A DNA stretch of 64,000 nt from Algoriphagus sp. AK58. Lineage in GTDB: Bacteria; Bacteroidota; Bacteroidia; Cytophagales; Cyclobacteriaceae. Both the position numbers and the translations under genes were made by a program. A model generated the notes under the pieces. It saw only the letters and a list, made by a program, of their open reading frames with translations. It did not search any database and had not been told where the DNA came from. This document shows positions 8,943 through 17,322 of this stretch, in pieces (the stretch's first letter is position 1; each line of letters opens with the position of its first letter). The stretch covers positions 124,001 through 188,000 of the forward strand of contig NZ_QEIG01000013.1 in assembly GCF_014324365.1 (NCBI RefSeq), read 5' to 3'.

Positions 8943-8971
8943 TTGTATTTCTGGATATTAATCTACTTTTG
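8943..8971 (+). promoter_or_regulatory. Promoter of the panC-panD-flippase operon
   Basis: TTG at 8943-8945, an 18-base spacer, then TACTTTTG at 8964-8971 match the Bacteroidota -33/-7 promoter pattern. The GTG start of panC is 30 bases further on. Confidence 0.7.
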
Positions 8972-9000
8972 CCCCAATTTAGCCGAAATACTGCCCTGTC

Positions 9001-9849
9001 GTGAAGCTAATCCGCTCAATTGCCGAATGGAACCCCCACTGGCTCAATCACCTTCAAAAATCTCAAAAAATCGGACTTGTACCTACAATGGGTGCGCTGC
9101 ATCAAGGACATCTGGATTTGGTGGGGAAAAGTAAGGTGATGATGGATGTGACAGTGGTCTCCATTTTTGTCAACCCCACCCAATTCAACAACCCGGAAGA
9201 CTTCAAAAAATACCCGATTACTCTAGAGGCGGATTTAGAAAAACTGAAAGAATCCGGAACAGACTATGTTTTTGTACCTTCGGTGGAGACCATGTATCCC
9301 AATCAGACCCGACTCACGCTGGACTTTGGAGACTTGGAGAGGGTGCTGGAAGGTAAGTTTCGCCCTGGTCATTTTAATGGTGTGGGCACTGTCGTTTCCA
9401 AGCTTTTCCACATTATAAAACCACACATAGCATTTTTCGGACAAAAAGATCTACAGCAGGTAGCCATCATCAATCGTTTGGTCCAAGACCTCTCATTTGA
9501 CCTCCATCTCGAGGTAGTGCCAACAAGAAGAGAAATGGATGGATTGGCCATGTCTTCGAGAAACCTCCGCCTGAATGATGAAGAGCGAAAAAAGGCCTTA
9601 CTTCTTTTCGAAAGCATGAATCAAGCCAAAAACAGGCTCCTTGAAGGACAGGCTTGGAGAGAGGTAAAGGAAAGTGTTAGAATCAATTTTGAAAGGGAAA
9701 AACACACTCAGCTGGAATATTTTGAGTTGGTAAATCCGGATTCATTTGCGCTTTACGGAGAATTTAACTCCGAACAGAAATCATCTATTTGTATAGCAGC
9801 CTTTGTAGGTGAGGTGAGATTGATCGATAACCTGCCGATAATTCCCTAA
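9001..9849 (+). CDS. panC: Pantothenate synthetase
   Basis: PanC joins pantoate and beta-alanine, with ATP, to make pantothenate. The 282-residue protein carries the nucleotide-binding PTMGALHQGH (28-37), the pantoate/ATP segment GKFRPGHFNGVGTV, FFGQKDLQQ, and the KMSKS-like AMSSRNL. The start is a GTG: no ATG lies before the conserved N-terminus, and the TAnnTTTG promoter lies just upstream. It is followed 24 bases later by panD, whose product supplies its beta-alanine. Confidence 0.97.
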   Translation: MKLIRSIAEWNPHWLNHLQKSQKIGLVPTMGALHQGHLDLVGKSKVMMDVTVVSIFVNPTQFNNPEDFKKYPITLEADLEKLKESGTDYVFVPSVETMYPNQTRLTLDFGDLERVLEGKFRPGHFNGVGTVVSKLFHIIKPHIAFFGQKDLQQVAIINRLVQDLSFDLHLEVVPTRREMDGLAMSSRNLRLNDEERKKALLLFESMNQAKNRLLEGQAWREVKESVRINFEREKHTQLEYFELVNPDSFALYGEFNSEQKSSICIAAFVGEVRLIDNLPIIP

Positions 9850-9873
9850 TTTCGCGGCGGAAAAACTAAACCA

Positions 9874-10221
9874 ATGCAAATCCAGGTACTTAAATCCAAA
9901 ATCCACCGGGTAAAAATCACCCAGGCAGAATTGCACTATGTAGGTTCGATCACCATCGATGAGGACCTGATGGATGCAGCACATCTTATCGAAAACGAGA
10001 AAGTGCAGGTAGTCAACGTAAATAACGGAGAGCGGCTGGAAACCTACGTGATCAAAGGAGAAAGAGGAAGTGGTCAAGTCTGCCTCAATGGTCCCGCAGC
10101 AAGAAAAGCATCAGTCGGTGATATTGTGATCATTATTTCTTACGCGAGTATGGAGCTTGAAGAAGCAAAAAAGTACAAGCCTGTTCTGATTTTTCCCGAT
10201 GAAAGAAACAAATTGATCTGA
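9874..10221 (+). CDS. panD: Aspartate 1-decarboxylase
   Basis: PanD removes the alpha-carboxyl of aspartate to give beta-alanine for PanC. The 115-residue proenzyme has the self-cleavage site Gly24-Ser25 in HYVGSITID, where Ser25 becomes the pyruvoyl group, and the conserved [12 protein letters not shown] later. It lies in the panC operon, and its stop codon shares one base with the next start. Confidence 0.97.
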   Translation: MQIQVLKSKIHRVKITQAELHYVGSITIDEDLMDAAHLIENEKVQVVNVNNGERLETYVIKGERGSGQVCLNGPAARKASVGDIVIIISYASMELEEAKKYKPVLIFPDERNKLI

Positions 10222-11228
10222 TGCTGAATCCAAAAGTCAAACAACTTATCCAGGTAGTCATTTCCCTAGGCGTGGCTGTCTGGATTTTTTGGTTTTTGTA
10301 TCGAGATATCGAGTTTTCAAGCCTAAAAGCACAGATTCAGTCCAGTAATTGGTTTTGGATTCTGTTTTCATTAGGGATTGCCTGGGCTGGATATTGGATT
10401 CGTGGCTGGAGGTGGGCTTTACTGATCCAAAAACAGGAAGGGGAGGCTCAGGTAAGTGCAAATCGGGCCTACCATGCCGTCATGGTGGGTTATTTGGTCA
10501 ACCTTTTAGTGCCTAGAGCTGGAGAAGTTGCCCGTTGCGGAGTCCTGTCCAGGACCAATGGAACCTCTATTGGACATTTGATCGGGACAGTAATCATGGA
10601 GCGGACTATTGATTTGCTGTTTTTGATTTCAGTCATTCTGCTGTCCTTTTTCCTCGAAAGCCAACTTTTCCTATCTCTAGCAGGTGAGTTGGTGGATCTT
10701 AATTCATTAGGCAACAAACTCATCAATTACCTTCCTCTATTGCTTGGAGGATTGGCAGTTTTCGCACTTTTTATATTCATACTATTCAAAAAATTTCGTG
10801 GAAACGGCCTGATCAACCGACTTCAGCAGTTTTTAAGACAACTTTATTCTGGGATTCAATCCATTCGATCTGTCAAGAATCCTATTGGATTTTGGATCAG
10901 TTCATTCCTAATCTGGATTATATATTTCATGACGATGTATACGGTTTCCCTTGGAATACAATCCACTGCCAATTTGTCGGCAACTCAGGTGCTATTGGTA
11001 ATGGTGATGGGAAGTATTGGCATGGTAGCGCCCGTACAAGGCGGGATTGGCACCTTCCATGCCTTAGTGGCCTACATTTTGATCCAGTTTGGAGTGTCAG
11101 AGACTGACGGGAAGATTTTTGCTGCTATTATTCATGGAACTCAGGTAATTCAAGTAATGCTTGTAGGCTTGATGAGTTGGATCGTGATGGTAAAAATCCC
11201 TGCTTGGATTAAACCTGACAAGTCCTAA
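10221..11228 (+). CDS. Lysylphosphatidylglycerol synthase/flippase-like membrane protein (UPF0104)
   Basis: The 335-residue polytopic protein has about eight hydrophobic segments and the family signature YLVNLLVPRAGEVARC (near residues 91-106) and VAPVQGGIGTFHALV (near 271-285). It belongs to the flippase-like domain family related to the membrane part of MprF and the AglD region. The start overlaps the panD stop by one base (TGATG), showing translational coupling. Whether it transports a lipid, an isoprenoid-linked sugar or something linked to pantothenate is unknown. Confidence 0.85.
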   Translation: MLNPKVKQLIQVVISLGVAVWIFWFLYRDIEFSSLKAQIQSSNWFWILFSLGIAWAGYWIRGWRWALLIQKQEGEAQVSANRAYHAVMVGYLVNLLVPRAGEVARCGVLSRTNGTSIGHLIGTVIMERTIDLLFLISVILLSFFLESQLFLSLAGELVDLNSLGNKLINYLPLLLGGLAVFALFIFILFKKFRGNGLINRLQQFLRQLYSGIQSIRSVKNPIGFWISSFLIWIIYFMTMYTVSLGIQSTANLSATQVLLVMVMGSIGMVAPVQGGIGTFHALVAYILIQFGVSETDGKIFAAIIHGTQVIQVMLVGLMSWIVMVKIPAWIKPDKS

Positions 11229-11262
11229 CTTCGTATTCAGACCGAGTTTAACCCCAAAAAAA

Positions 11263-11949
11263 ATGATTATTCTAATTGTAGTTGTATTTGCAATTCTTGG
11301 ATTTGTGGTAAGCAGCAGATTGAAAAGCAAATTCAAGCTTTATTCACAGACCCCTCTTCAAGCGAATCTGTCAGGAGCTGAAATAGCCAAACTGATGCTT
11401 GCTGACAATAACATCCATGACGTACAAGTTATTTGCGTAGAAGGTCAGCTTACTGACCACTACAATCCTATGGATAAGACAGTAAACCTCTCTCCTGACG
11501 TTTACTATGGACGAAATGCCGCCGCTACTGCCGTAGCTGCCCATGAATGCGGACACGCTGTTCAGCATGCAACATCGTATGCGTGGCTCAACTTCCGATC
11601 TGCGATGGTTCCTATCCAAAATATTTCAGGTAAAATCCTAAACATCGTGTTGATCGCTTCTTTGTTTGGTGGGTTTGCATTGAGTCTCCCTGTGCCGATC
11701 ATAGGATACATTGTGGTCGGTTCTTACTCAGTAATGACCCTGTTTACTTTAGTGACATTGCCTGTGGAATTTGACGCATCCAACAGAGCTTTGGCTTGGG
11801 TACAAAACCGAAATATTGTGACCCGACCAGAATATGACATGTCGAAAGATGCTTTAAAATGGGCTGCAATGACCTATGTTGTAGCTGCCTTGGCCTCTTT
11901 AGCTACTTTGGCTTATTATATCTTCGTTTTCTTTGGAAACAGAGATTAA
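11263..11949 (+). CDS. YugP-type zinc metallopeptidase, membrane bound
   Basis: This 228-residue protein has an N-terminal membrane segment (MIILIVVVFAILGFVV), a zinc-protease HECGH motif at about 94-98 in AAHECGHAVQHA, and two further hydrophobic stretches. That is the layout of the YugP (DUF1045-unrelated, PF04298) family. It starts 34 bases after the flippase gene and could be in the same transcript. The physiological substrate is unknown. A good terminator follows. Confidence 0.9.
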   Translation: MIILIVVVFAILGFVVSSRLKSKFKLYSQTPLQANLSGAEIAKLMLADNNIHDVQVICVEGQLTDHYNPMDKTVNLSPDVYYGRNAAATAVAAHECGHAVQHATSYAWLNFRSAMVPIQNISGKILNIVLIASLFGGFALSLPVPIIGYIVVGSYSVMTLFTLVTLPVEFDASNRALAWVQNRNIVTRPEYDMSKDALKWAAMTYVVAALASLATLAYYIFVFFGNRD

Positions 11950-11971
11950 CAGACAACAAAATAATATTCGG

Positions 11972-11998
11972 AAAGGGACAAGTTTTTGTCCCTTTTCT
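11972..11998 (+). terminator. Terminator after the metallopeptidase gene
   Basis: AAAGGGACAA (11972-11981) pairs perfectly with TTGTCCCTTT (11986-11995), loop GTTT, followed by a T-rich stretch. It ends the pan operon and metallopeptidase block. Confidence 0.85.
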
Positions 11999-12051
11999 TT
12001 TTTTAGGCTATCTTTTCGCTCTGAATTTAAACCCAAAAAAGGACTACCCTT

Positions 12052-13191
12052 ATGAACTTTCAATTGACTGAAGAGCATCTGGCCGTGCAGGAAGCAGCGA
12101 GGGAATTTGCTCAGACAGAACTACTTCCTGGCGTAATCGACCGAGACACAGAGGCAAAATTCCCCTACGAACAGATCAAAAAAATGGGAGAGTTGGGCTT
12201 TATGGGAATGATGGTGGATCCCAAATACAATGGTGGAGGGATGGATACTATTTCCTATGTCATCGCCATGGAAGAACTATCCAAGATCGATGCCTCGGCT
12301 TCGGTCTCCATGTCTGTAAATAACTCACTGGTATGCTGGGGTCTTGAGAAATACGGGACAGAGGAGCAAAAGCAAAAATACCTGACCCGCTTGGCAACCG
12401 GAGAAATTCTAGGGGCATTCTGCCTATCTGAACCAGAAGCTGGGTCGGACGCGACATCCCAGCGAACCAATGCAGAGCTGAAAGGCGATCACTACATCCT
12501 CAACGGGACCAAAAACTGGATTACCAACGGTTCCACGGCAAGTGTTTACCTAGTCATCGCACAGACTGATGCCAGCAAGGGACACAAAGGAATATCGGTG
12601 TTCATTGTCGAAAAGGGCTGGGATGGGTTTGTAATCGGAAAGAAAGAGGACAAATTGGGAATCCGGGGTTCGGATACCCATTCTCTGATGTTTACTGATG
12701 TGAAAGTGCCGGTGGAAAATCGTATCGGAGCAGAAGGATTTGGATTCACATTTGCCATGGAAACCCTCAATGGGGGCAGAATCGGGATTGCTGCCCAAGC
12801 ACTGGGAATCGCTTCAGGTGCCTATGAACTTGCGCTCGCCTATTCCAAAGAAAGAAAAGCATTCGGAAAGCCCATCAGCCAACACCAAGCAATCCAATTT
12901 AAACTGGCAGATATGGCGACACAGATCGAAGCAGCAAGACTTTTGGTTTACAAAGCCGCATGGCTCAAAGATCAAGAGCAAGATTATGCACATGCTTCAG
13001 CTATGGCCAAACTCTATGCTTCTGAAGTTGCGATGAATGTTACAGTGGAAGCAGTACAGGTACATGGAGGATACGGATACGTGAAAGAATACCATGTTGA
13101 AAGACTCATGCGTGACGCTAAAATTACCCAGATCTATGAGGGTACTTCAGAGATCCAACGGATCGTAATTTCTAGAGGAATCCTGAAATAG
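12052..13191 (+). CDS. Acyl-CoA dehydrogenase (short-chain/butyryl type)
   Basis: This FAD enzyme oxidises acyl-CoA to trans-2-enoyl-CoA in fatty acid or branched-chain amino acid breakdown. The 379-residue length and motifs are standard: FCLSEPEAGSDA, TKNWITNG, YSKERKAFGKPI, QVHGGYGYVKEY, and IYEGTSEIQR, which holds the catalytic Glu. These features fit the short/branched-chain group, but the chain length preference cannot be read. The gene has terminators on both sides, so it is monocistronic. Confidence 0.95.
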   Translation: MNFQLTEEHLAVQEAAREFAQTELLPGVIDRDTEAKFPYEQIKKMGELGFMGMMVDPKYNGGGMDTISYVIAMEELSKIDASASVSMSVNNSLVCWGLEKYGTEEQKQKYLTRLATGEILGAFCLSEPEAGSDATSQRTNAELKGDHYILNGTKNWITNGSTASVYLVIAQTDASKGHKGISVFIVEKGWDGFVIGKKEDKLGIRGSDTHSLMFTDVKVPVENRIGAEGFGFTFAMETLNGGRIGIAAQALGIASGAYELALAYSKERKAFGKPISQHQAIQFKLADMATQIEAARLLVYKAAWLKDQEQDYAHASAMAKLYASEVAMNVTVEAVQVHGGYGYVKEYHVERLMRDAKITQIYEGTSEIQRIVISRGILK

Positions 13192-13210
13192 TGCACCAAG
13201 GTTGAGTTTT

Positions 13211-13250
13211 AAAAAGGGTATAGATACAAATTTTTATACCCTTTTTTTAC
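13211..13250 (+). terminator. Terminator after the acyl-CoA dehydrogenase gene
   Basis: AAAAAGGGTAT (13211-13221) pairs with ATACCCTTTTT (13236-13246), followed by more T residues. Confidence 0.85.
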
Positions 13251-13300
13251 TTTTTTTGCCCCTTCTCTAAAATAGTTATGTTTTTACTTAGGAAAAATCA

Positions 13301-13308
13301 TATTTTTG
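13301..13308 (+). promoter_or_regulatory. Candidate -7 box for the AraC-type regulator gene
   Basis: TATTTTTG is an exact TAnnTTTG match 23 bases before the ATG at 13332. Only a poly-T stretch occupies the -33 position. Confidence 0.45.
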
Positions 13309-13331
13309 GTTCTAAATTTTTCTGAATAATT

Positions 13332-14261
13332 ATGGATTATTATAACAAAGTAATAGAATCAGTACATGTCAAATTTTTAAGGGGAAACAATTTTAAAATT
13401 GATAAACCTATATCTGTTTACAACTATCAAGAACCTGAAAATGCTCTTATTCTTCTGCATCATGGCAGCCTAAAATTCGGGGAAGATCAAGAACTCATCA
13501 ATGAAGGCGAAGTACTTTTTCTACCAAAAGGCCAAAGAACTGCAGTAACTTTTGGAGCTGGGAATAAGCGACAGGAAATTACCTTAGAGCAGTTTAGTGA
13601 ATCCAAGCGCAAATACCTGCAAAGTATCAGCTACAAGGATATCAAGACCTGTGAGGAAGATTGCATCTCTGTGCTGCACTTCGAGTCCAAGGTTTTCGAT
13701 GTAGTCAACTTTTTCAACTCTCTGGACATTCCTCCATTTATCATCCGATTCAATGATCGCATCGCGACTTTGATTGAGGACATTATGAAGGAATTGGAAA
13801 CTTCCAACGTGGGAAAAGAGAGGGCTTTGAAGGCGCAAACTGAAGTCTTGGTTATCGAATTGCTTCGCCATATTCTTAAAAACCGACTTTTCACAGAGGA
13901 ATTATCAACCAATTCTACCTATTTCAAGGACCCAAGGCTTATTGATCTTTTTAATTTTATAAAGACCAACATCGGAGGAGATCTTTCGAATAAAGTCTTG
14001 GCCAAGGTCGCTAATGTGTCTGAAGATTATGTGGGACAGTATTTCAAAATGCTTACCGGAATCAATCCTCAAGATTACATCGAATACCAGCGGATGGAGG
14101 CAGCCGTAGAACTTCTACGAACAACCAAAAAATCAATCCGGGATATCGGAAAAGAAGTAGGCTATAAAGACACGGCTTATTTTTGCAGACGCTTTAAAAT
14201 GATGTATGGGGTGCCTGCGGGCAAAATGCGAAGAAGGGACTCACTAATTAATGTTCAATAG
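13332..14261 (+). CDS. AraC family transcriptional regulator
   Basis: The 309-residue protein has a cupin-like N-terminal region, seen in INEGEVLFLPKGQRT, and a C-terminal double helix-turn-helix of the AraC/XylS type (LSNKVLAKVANVSEDYVGQY and IRDIGKEVGYKDTAYFCRRF). The ligand is unknown. It is monocistronic, with its own terminator-insulated promoter region. Its last 18 bases overlap the convergent GGGP synthase gene. No neighbouring catabolic genes reveal its target. Confidence 0.92.
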   Translation: MDYYNKVIESVHVKFLRGNNFKIDKPISVYNYQEPENALILLHHGSLKFGEDQELINEGEVLFLPKGQRTAVTFGAGNKRQEITLEQFSESKRKYLQSISYKDIKTCEEDCISVLHFESKVFDVVNFFNSLDIPPFIIRFNDRIATLIEDIMKELETSNVGKERALKAQTEVLVIELLRHILKNRLFTEELSTNSTYFKDPRLIDLFNFIKTNIGGDLSNKVLAKVANVSEDYVGQYFKMLTGINPQDYIEYQRMEAAVELLRTTKKSIRDIGKEVGYKDTAYFCRRFKMMYGVPAGKMRRRDSLINVQ

Positions 14262-14999
14262 TTGATTGTACCAATATTTGATTTTCAAGACCTCGGCCAA
14301 AAAACCGGGGTCTTTTTCTATCGAATTACCCAAGACCACCAAATCTGCCCCTGCATCAAAAGCAGCCTTGACCTTTTCGGGTGAATCCAGTCCACCACCC
14401 ACCATCAGAGGCTTTCGAATTGATTTTTTGACAACTTGGATTACTGTGGGTGAAACCGGTTTTTTTGCACCGCTTCCTGCCTCCAGATAGAAGAATCTAA
14501 AACCTAAAAATCTACCAGCTAAAGCAATAGACCTGATTCGATCGATTTCTGAGTTTAAAATCGGCAGCGTGTTACTTGCCTGGTGAACACTCAATATTTC
14601 TCCCTCATTTACCAACATGTAGGCTGTGGGCAAAATCTCCAGATTCATCGTTTCCAGATCAATAGCGGCCTCTGCCTGATGAGAGATCAAAAACTCTGGA
14701 TTCGTTCCGGAAATAAGGGATAAAAACAAAATCCCATCTGCCTGACCGGATAATTGGAGCCTGGATCCTGGAAAAATACAGATTGGAATTGATCCTGAAA
14801 ATTTCCTGATTGCAGCAATAGTTTCCTCAAGCCTTTGAGCACTCGCTCTACTCCCCCCTACCAAAATCAAATCCAAATTTGAGCGCTGAATCCAAGAAAA
14901 TTGATCCAAACTGATCTCTTTTTCTGGATCAACCAGCCAGGCTACTCCTTTTTTTCCGGACTTTGAGAATCCCTTCAGGAGTTTACTTATCCTTTTCAA
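14244..14999 (-). CDS. Geranylgeranylglyceryl/heptaprenylglyceryl phosphate synthase family
   Basis: This 251-residue TIM-barrel enzyme matches the GGGPS/PcrB family, which joins sn-glycerol-1-phosphate to a polyprenyl diphosphate to form an ether lipid precursor. Diagnostic stretches are WLVDPEKE near the N-terminus, LVGGSRAS, FYLEAGSGAKKPVS and PLMVGGGLDSPEK with GADLVVLGNSIEKDP. The family is central in Archaea and also known in Bacteroidota (group II), where the product's role is poorly understood. It is the last gene of a tight three-gene operon, overlapping the previous gene by 17 bases. The prenyl chain length cannot be told from sequence. Confidence 0.88.
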   Translation of the reverse strand: MKRISKLLKGFSKSGKKGVAWLVDPEKEISLDQFSWIQRSNLDLILVGGSRASAQRLEETIAAIRKFSGSIPICIFPGSRLQLSGQADGILFLSLISGTNPEFLISHQAEAAIDLETMNLEILPTAYMLVNEGEILSVHQASNTLPILNSEIDRIRSIALAGRFLGFRFFYLEAGSGAKKPVSPTVIQVVKKSIRKPLMVGGGLDSPEKVKAAFDAGADLVVLGNSIEKDPGFLAEVLKIKYWYNQLLNIN

Positions 15000-15363
15000 T
15001 CACCTCTTGGCTAGTATTTCCTGAAAAAAAATCACTGTAAATTTTATCCTTTGCCAAAGCAAGTCCAAGGATTAATAGTCTTTGAGTCAGTGAAGGCCAA
15101 AACGAAGAACTCTTGGGCTTGGTCAGTCGCTTTTTGATATCATCATTGAGCAGGCCCTCCTTTTCCAGAACCTCCAAGGCCTTCTCGGTATTCCTGACTT
15201 TTTTCTTTCGGGTGGCTTTGACGATCCCATAGGTAAGTAAGGCTCCTACTGCCACAGCGGCACCGACTTTTAGCCAGTCTTCAGAATCCTTTTTCAACAA
15301 TTCCAGTTGCTTTGCTAAAGTCTGTTCCAGCTCTTCTGACTTTTTCTCGAGATCCTTACTCAT
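14983..15363 (-). CDS. Membrane-anchored helical protein of unknown function
   Basis: I do not recognise a named family. The 126 residues begin with a charged coiled-coil-like stretch (~1-28, many Lys/Glu), then a short hydrophobic segment VGAAVAVGALLTYGIV, a basic KATRKKKVRN patch, and a second weakly hydrophobic region near 90-100. The layout recalls YqjD/ElaB-type ribosome- or membrane-associated proteins, which fits the YqjE/holin-like protein just upstream. It overlaps that gene by 8 bases and the GGGPS gene by 17, so all three are co-translated. Confidence 0.6.
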   Translation of the reverse strand: MSKDLEKKSEELEQTLAKQLELLKKDSEDWLKVGAAVAVGALLTYGIVKATRKKKVRNTEKALEVLEKEGLLNDDIKKRLTKPKSSSFWPSLTQRLLILGLALAKDKIYSDFFSGNTSQEVIEKDK

Positions 15364-15715
15364 CTTCTTTTTTATCGCTTTTTGCTCTGAAAATAAAATC
15401 CTTTAGGGTGGAATTAATGCTTTCTTGTACGCTATGAGAATCTCTAGTGAGGTAAAGGATCAAGACGATCAGAACATACATCAATGCCACAATCAAAAAT
15501 CCCAAGTAGGGACTTTGAGTTACCTGACTGATGAAAAATGCCAGTGAAAGTGAAAGAAACAAAAAAACCAATAACACCAAAGAACCGATGATGACCAGCA
15601 GAATCAATCTTGAAAGGATGGTAACAAATTCATCCTGAATTTCATTTTTAATGATTCCTATTCTAGTTTCAACGATACTCTTAACCGTCTGAACGATCTC
15701 CCCAAGATTCAGCAT
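15356..15715 (-). CDS. Phage-holin-like membrane protein (YqjE/DUF1469 type)
   Basis: The 119-residue protein has an amphipathic N-terminal helix (LGEIVQTVKSIVETRIG), two long transmembrane segments (LLVIIGSLVLLVFLFLSLSL and YLGFLIVALMYVLIVLILYL) and a charged C-tail. This matches the so-called phage holin family 3-6, usually chromosomal stress or envelope proteins, not true holins. It heads the operon with the YqjD-like protein and GGGPS. No phage genes are near. Confidence 0.7.
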   Translation of the reverse strand: MLNLGEIVQTVKSIVETRIGIIKNEIQDEFVTILSRLILLVIIGSLVLLVFLFLSLSLAFFISQVTQSPYLGFLIVALMYVLIVLILYLTRDSHSVQESINSTLKDFIFRAKSDKKEDE

Positions 15716-15789
15716 GTGTTTGGCTTTTTACGGGCTCTTGCCATTAAATTGATATCGAATATAGGCTAAAAACAGATGATCTAAAAAAA

Positions 15790-16392
15790 TCAATCCTGAT
15801 TTGACTCCTCAGCCTCTTGATAAAACTTATACCTCAAGACCAATTCCAAAGCCATAAGGATGGCTTGGTTGACAGGATATTGGCTGGATAAGGCTTCGTC
15901 CACGTCTTTGATCCGAGTATAATAAGCAGGGGCGAGAGGAATTTCCATGTCTGTGTTGATCCGGTCACTGACCTTTTGGAACAACTCCCTTTTCTCTGCT
16001 TTCAAAATCTTACAGGTGATCAATTCCTTCAGGCCGGTTTTATTGTTTTTCCTGGCAGACGCCCCAAAAAGTCGGCAAATGAGTCCCCTTTTTGAATAGT
16101 TTCCACAGTATCCTTTCGTCACATCTGCTGGATTGGATCGATAAACCACACAAATCCCTGGAGTTTCCTCATTGGCCAGTTGATTGGCAATGTCATCGGC
16201 CAGGCCTTTTTCATACAGATCAAATGCTAATGGCAAAAATTCCAAGGGAGTAGCGGGTACCTGAGGATTGGCGCAACAAAACCCACACCCCGAAATGCAA
16301 CCCATCCCTGCCTCCTCGTGAAACTGCCTGGATTCTTTCTCCAGTTCAAGGAAGATTTCTTCCACTGCCCGGGATTTTTCAAAAAGATTCAT
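15790..16392 (-). CDS. YkgJ-type cysteine-cluster protein
   Basis: The 200-residue protein has the zinc- or iron-binding cysteine cluster C-x(3)-CGFCCANP near residue 35-42, continued by CVVYRS, GYCGNYSKRGLICRLFG, which fits the YkgJ/FliB-like family (CxxxCxxCC). Family members are proposed metal chelators, but none of the functions is firmly proven. A C-terminal helical extension follows. A minus-strand TAATTTTG at 16411-16418 is a likely -7 box 18 bases from the start codon. Confidence 0.8.
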   Translation of the reverse strand: MNLFEKSRAVEEIFLELEKESRQFHEEAGMGCISGCGFCCANPQVPATPLEFLPLAFDLYEKGLADDIANQLANEETPGICVVYRSNPADVTKGYCGNYSKRGLICRLFGASARKNNKTGLKELITCKILKAEKRELFQKVSDRINTDMEIPLAPAYYTRIKDVDEALSSQYPVNQAILMALELVLRYKFYQEAEESNQD

Positions 16393-16410
16393 CTATCTCT
16401 ATTTTCAGAA

Positions 16411-16418
16411 CAAAATTA
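16411..16418 (-). promoter_or_regulatory. Candidate -7 box for the cysteine-cluster protein gene
   Basis: CAAAATTA on plus reads TAATTTTG on minus, an exact TAnnTTTG match. The -33 region has only an A/T run. Confidence 0.45.
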
Positions 16419-16556
16419 ACTGGGTATTCCGGGAATTAAATCTGTCCCTTAAAGGAATTTTTATCCCTGAATACCAATGATTTATTGAGATTCTTGGCCT
16501 GATTTTCGCCATTCCTGCCCAAGAATCGTTTTCTTGATGACACAATTTGAGAGAAT

Positions 16557-17285
16557 ATGAGCCACATAGATGAAAAAAAATCGGAAGAACGAATCCGACG
16601 TGCCTTCAAAGAGCGTGACTGGAGCGAAATCAAAAGCGCCGACTCGTGGGCAATTTTTAAAGTCATGTCTGAGTTTGTAGAAGGATTTGAAAAACTCGCC
16701 AAAATAGGACCCTGCGTCACCATCTTTGGATCTGCGAGGACGCCTAGGGACCACCATTACTATAAAACCGCCGAAGAAATCGCAGCAAAGTTGGTTCGCC
16801 ATGGCTATGGAGTGATCACCGGTGGTGGTCCTGGTATCATGGAAGCTGGTAACAAGGGTGCCTATTCAGAGGGTGGAAAATCCGTAGGGTTGAATATTCA
16901 CCTGCCTTTTGAGCAGTTTAACAACATTTACATTGATCGGGACAAACTTTTGACCTTCGATTACTTCTTTGTCAGAAAAGTCATGTTTATCCGATATTCT
17001 CAAGGATTTGTCGTACTTCCAGGAGGGTTTGGAACCTTGGATGAATTTTTTGAAGCGTTGACTTTGATCCAAACCAATAAAATCGGACGCTTCCCTATCG
17101 TACTCGTAGGCAAAGATTACTGGGGAGGATTGGTGGACTGGATCAAAGCTACTTTACTTCGGGGTGATCCCAATTACATCAGCGAGTCCGATTTGGATCT
17201 CTTTTGCGTGGTGGATGATGCCACGGAAGCGGTCAAAGTCATCGACGAATTCTACAGCAAATACCTGCTCAGTCCAAACTTCTAG
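16557..17285 (+). CDS. LOG family protein (TIGR00730, Rossmann fold)
   Basis: The 242-residue protein has the family marks GGGPGIMEAGNKGA (nucleotide-binding loop) and PGGFGTLDE, the PGGxGTxxE motif, with a preceding RKVMFIRYS. Characterised members are cytokinin riboside 5'-monophosphate phosphoribohydrolases or AMP/pyrimidine nucleotide 5'-monophosphate nucleosidases. In a heterotroph the second type of job (nucleotide salvage) is more likely. It has an N-terminal extension of ~50 charged residues seen in the longer subgroup. It is monocistronic, with a terminator after the stop. Confidence 0.88.
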   Translation: MSHIDEKKSEERIRRAFKERDWSEIKSADSWAIFKVMSEFVEGFEKLAKIGPCVTIFGSARTPRDHHYYKTAEEIAAKLVRHGYGVITGGGPGIMEAGNKGAYSEGGKSVGLNIHLPFEQFNNIYIDRDKLLTFDYFFVRKVMFIRYSQGFVVLPGGFGTLDEFFEALTLIQTNKIGRFPIVLVGKDYWGGLVDWIKATLLRGDPNYISESDLDLFCVVDDATEAVKVIDEFYSKYLLSPNF

Positions 17286-17293
17286 AAAAAACG

Positions 17294-17320
17294 AAACCCG
17301 CTATGTCCGCGGGTTTTGTG
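17294..17320. terminator. Terminator between the LOG gene and the convergent unknown gene
   Basis: AAACCCGC (17294-17301) pairs with GCGGGTTT (17309-17316), followed on plus by T-rich DNA and preceded by an A-run that gives T on minus. Confidence 0.8.
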
Positions 17321-17322
17321 TT

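Noticed and set aside
15356-15715. Prophage remnant suggested by the holin-like protein
   Set aside because: No other phage gene, integrase or attachment site is near, and this family is mostly chromosomal.
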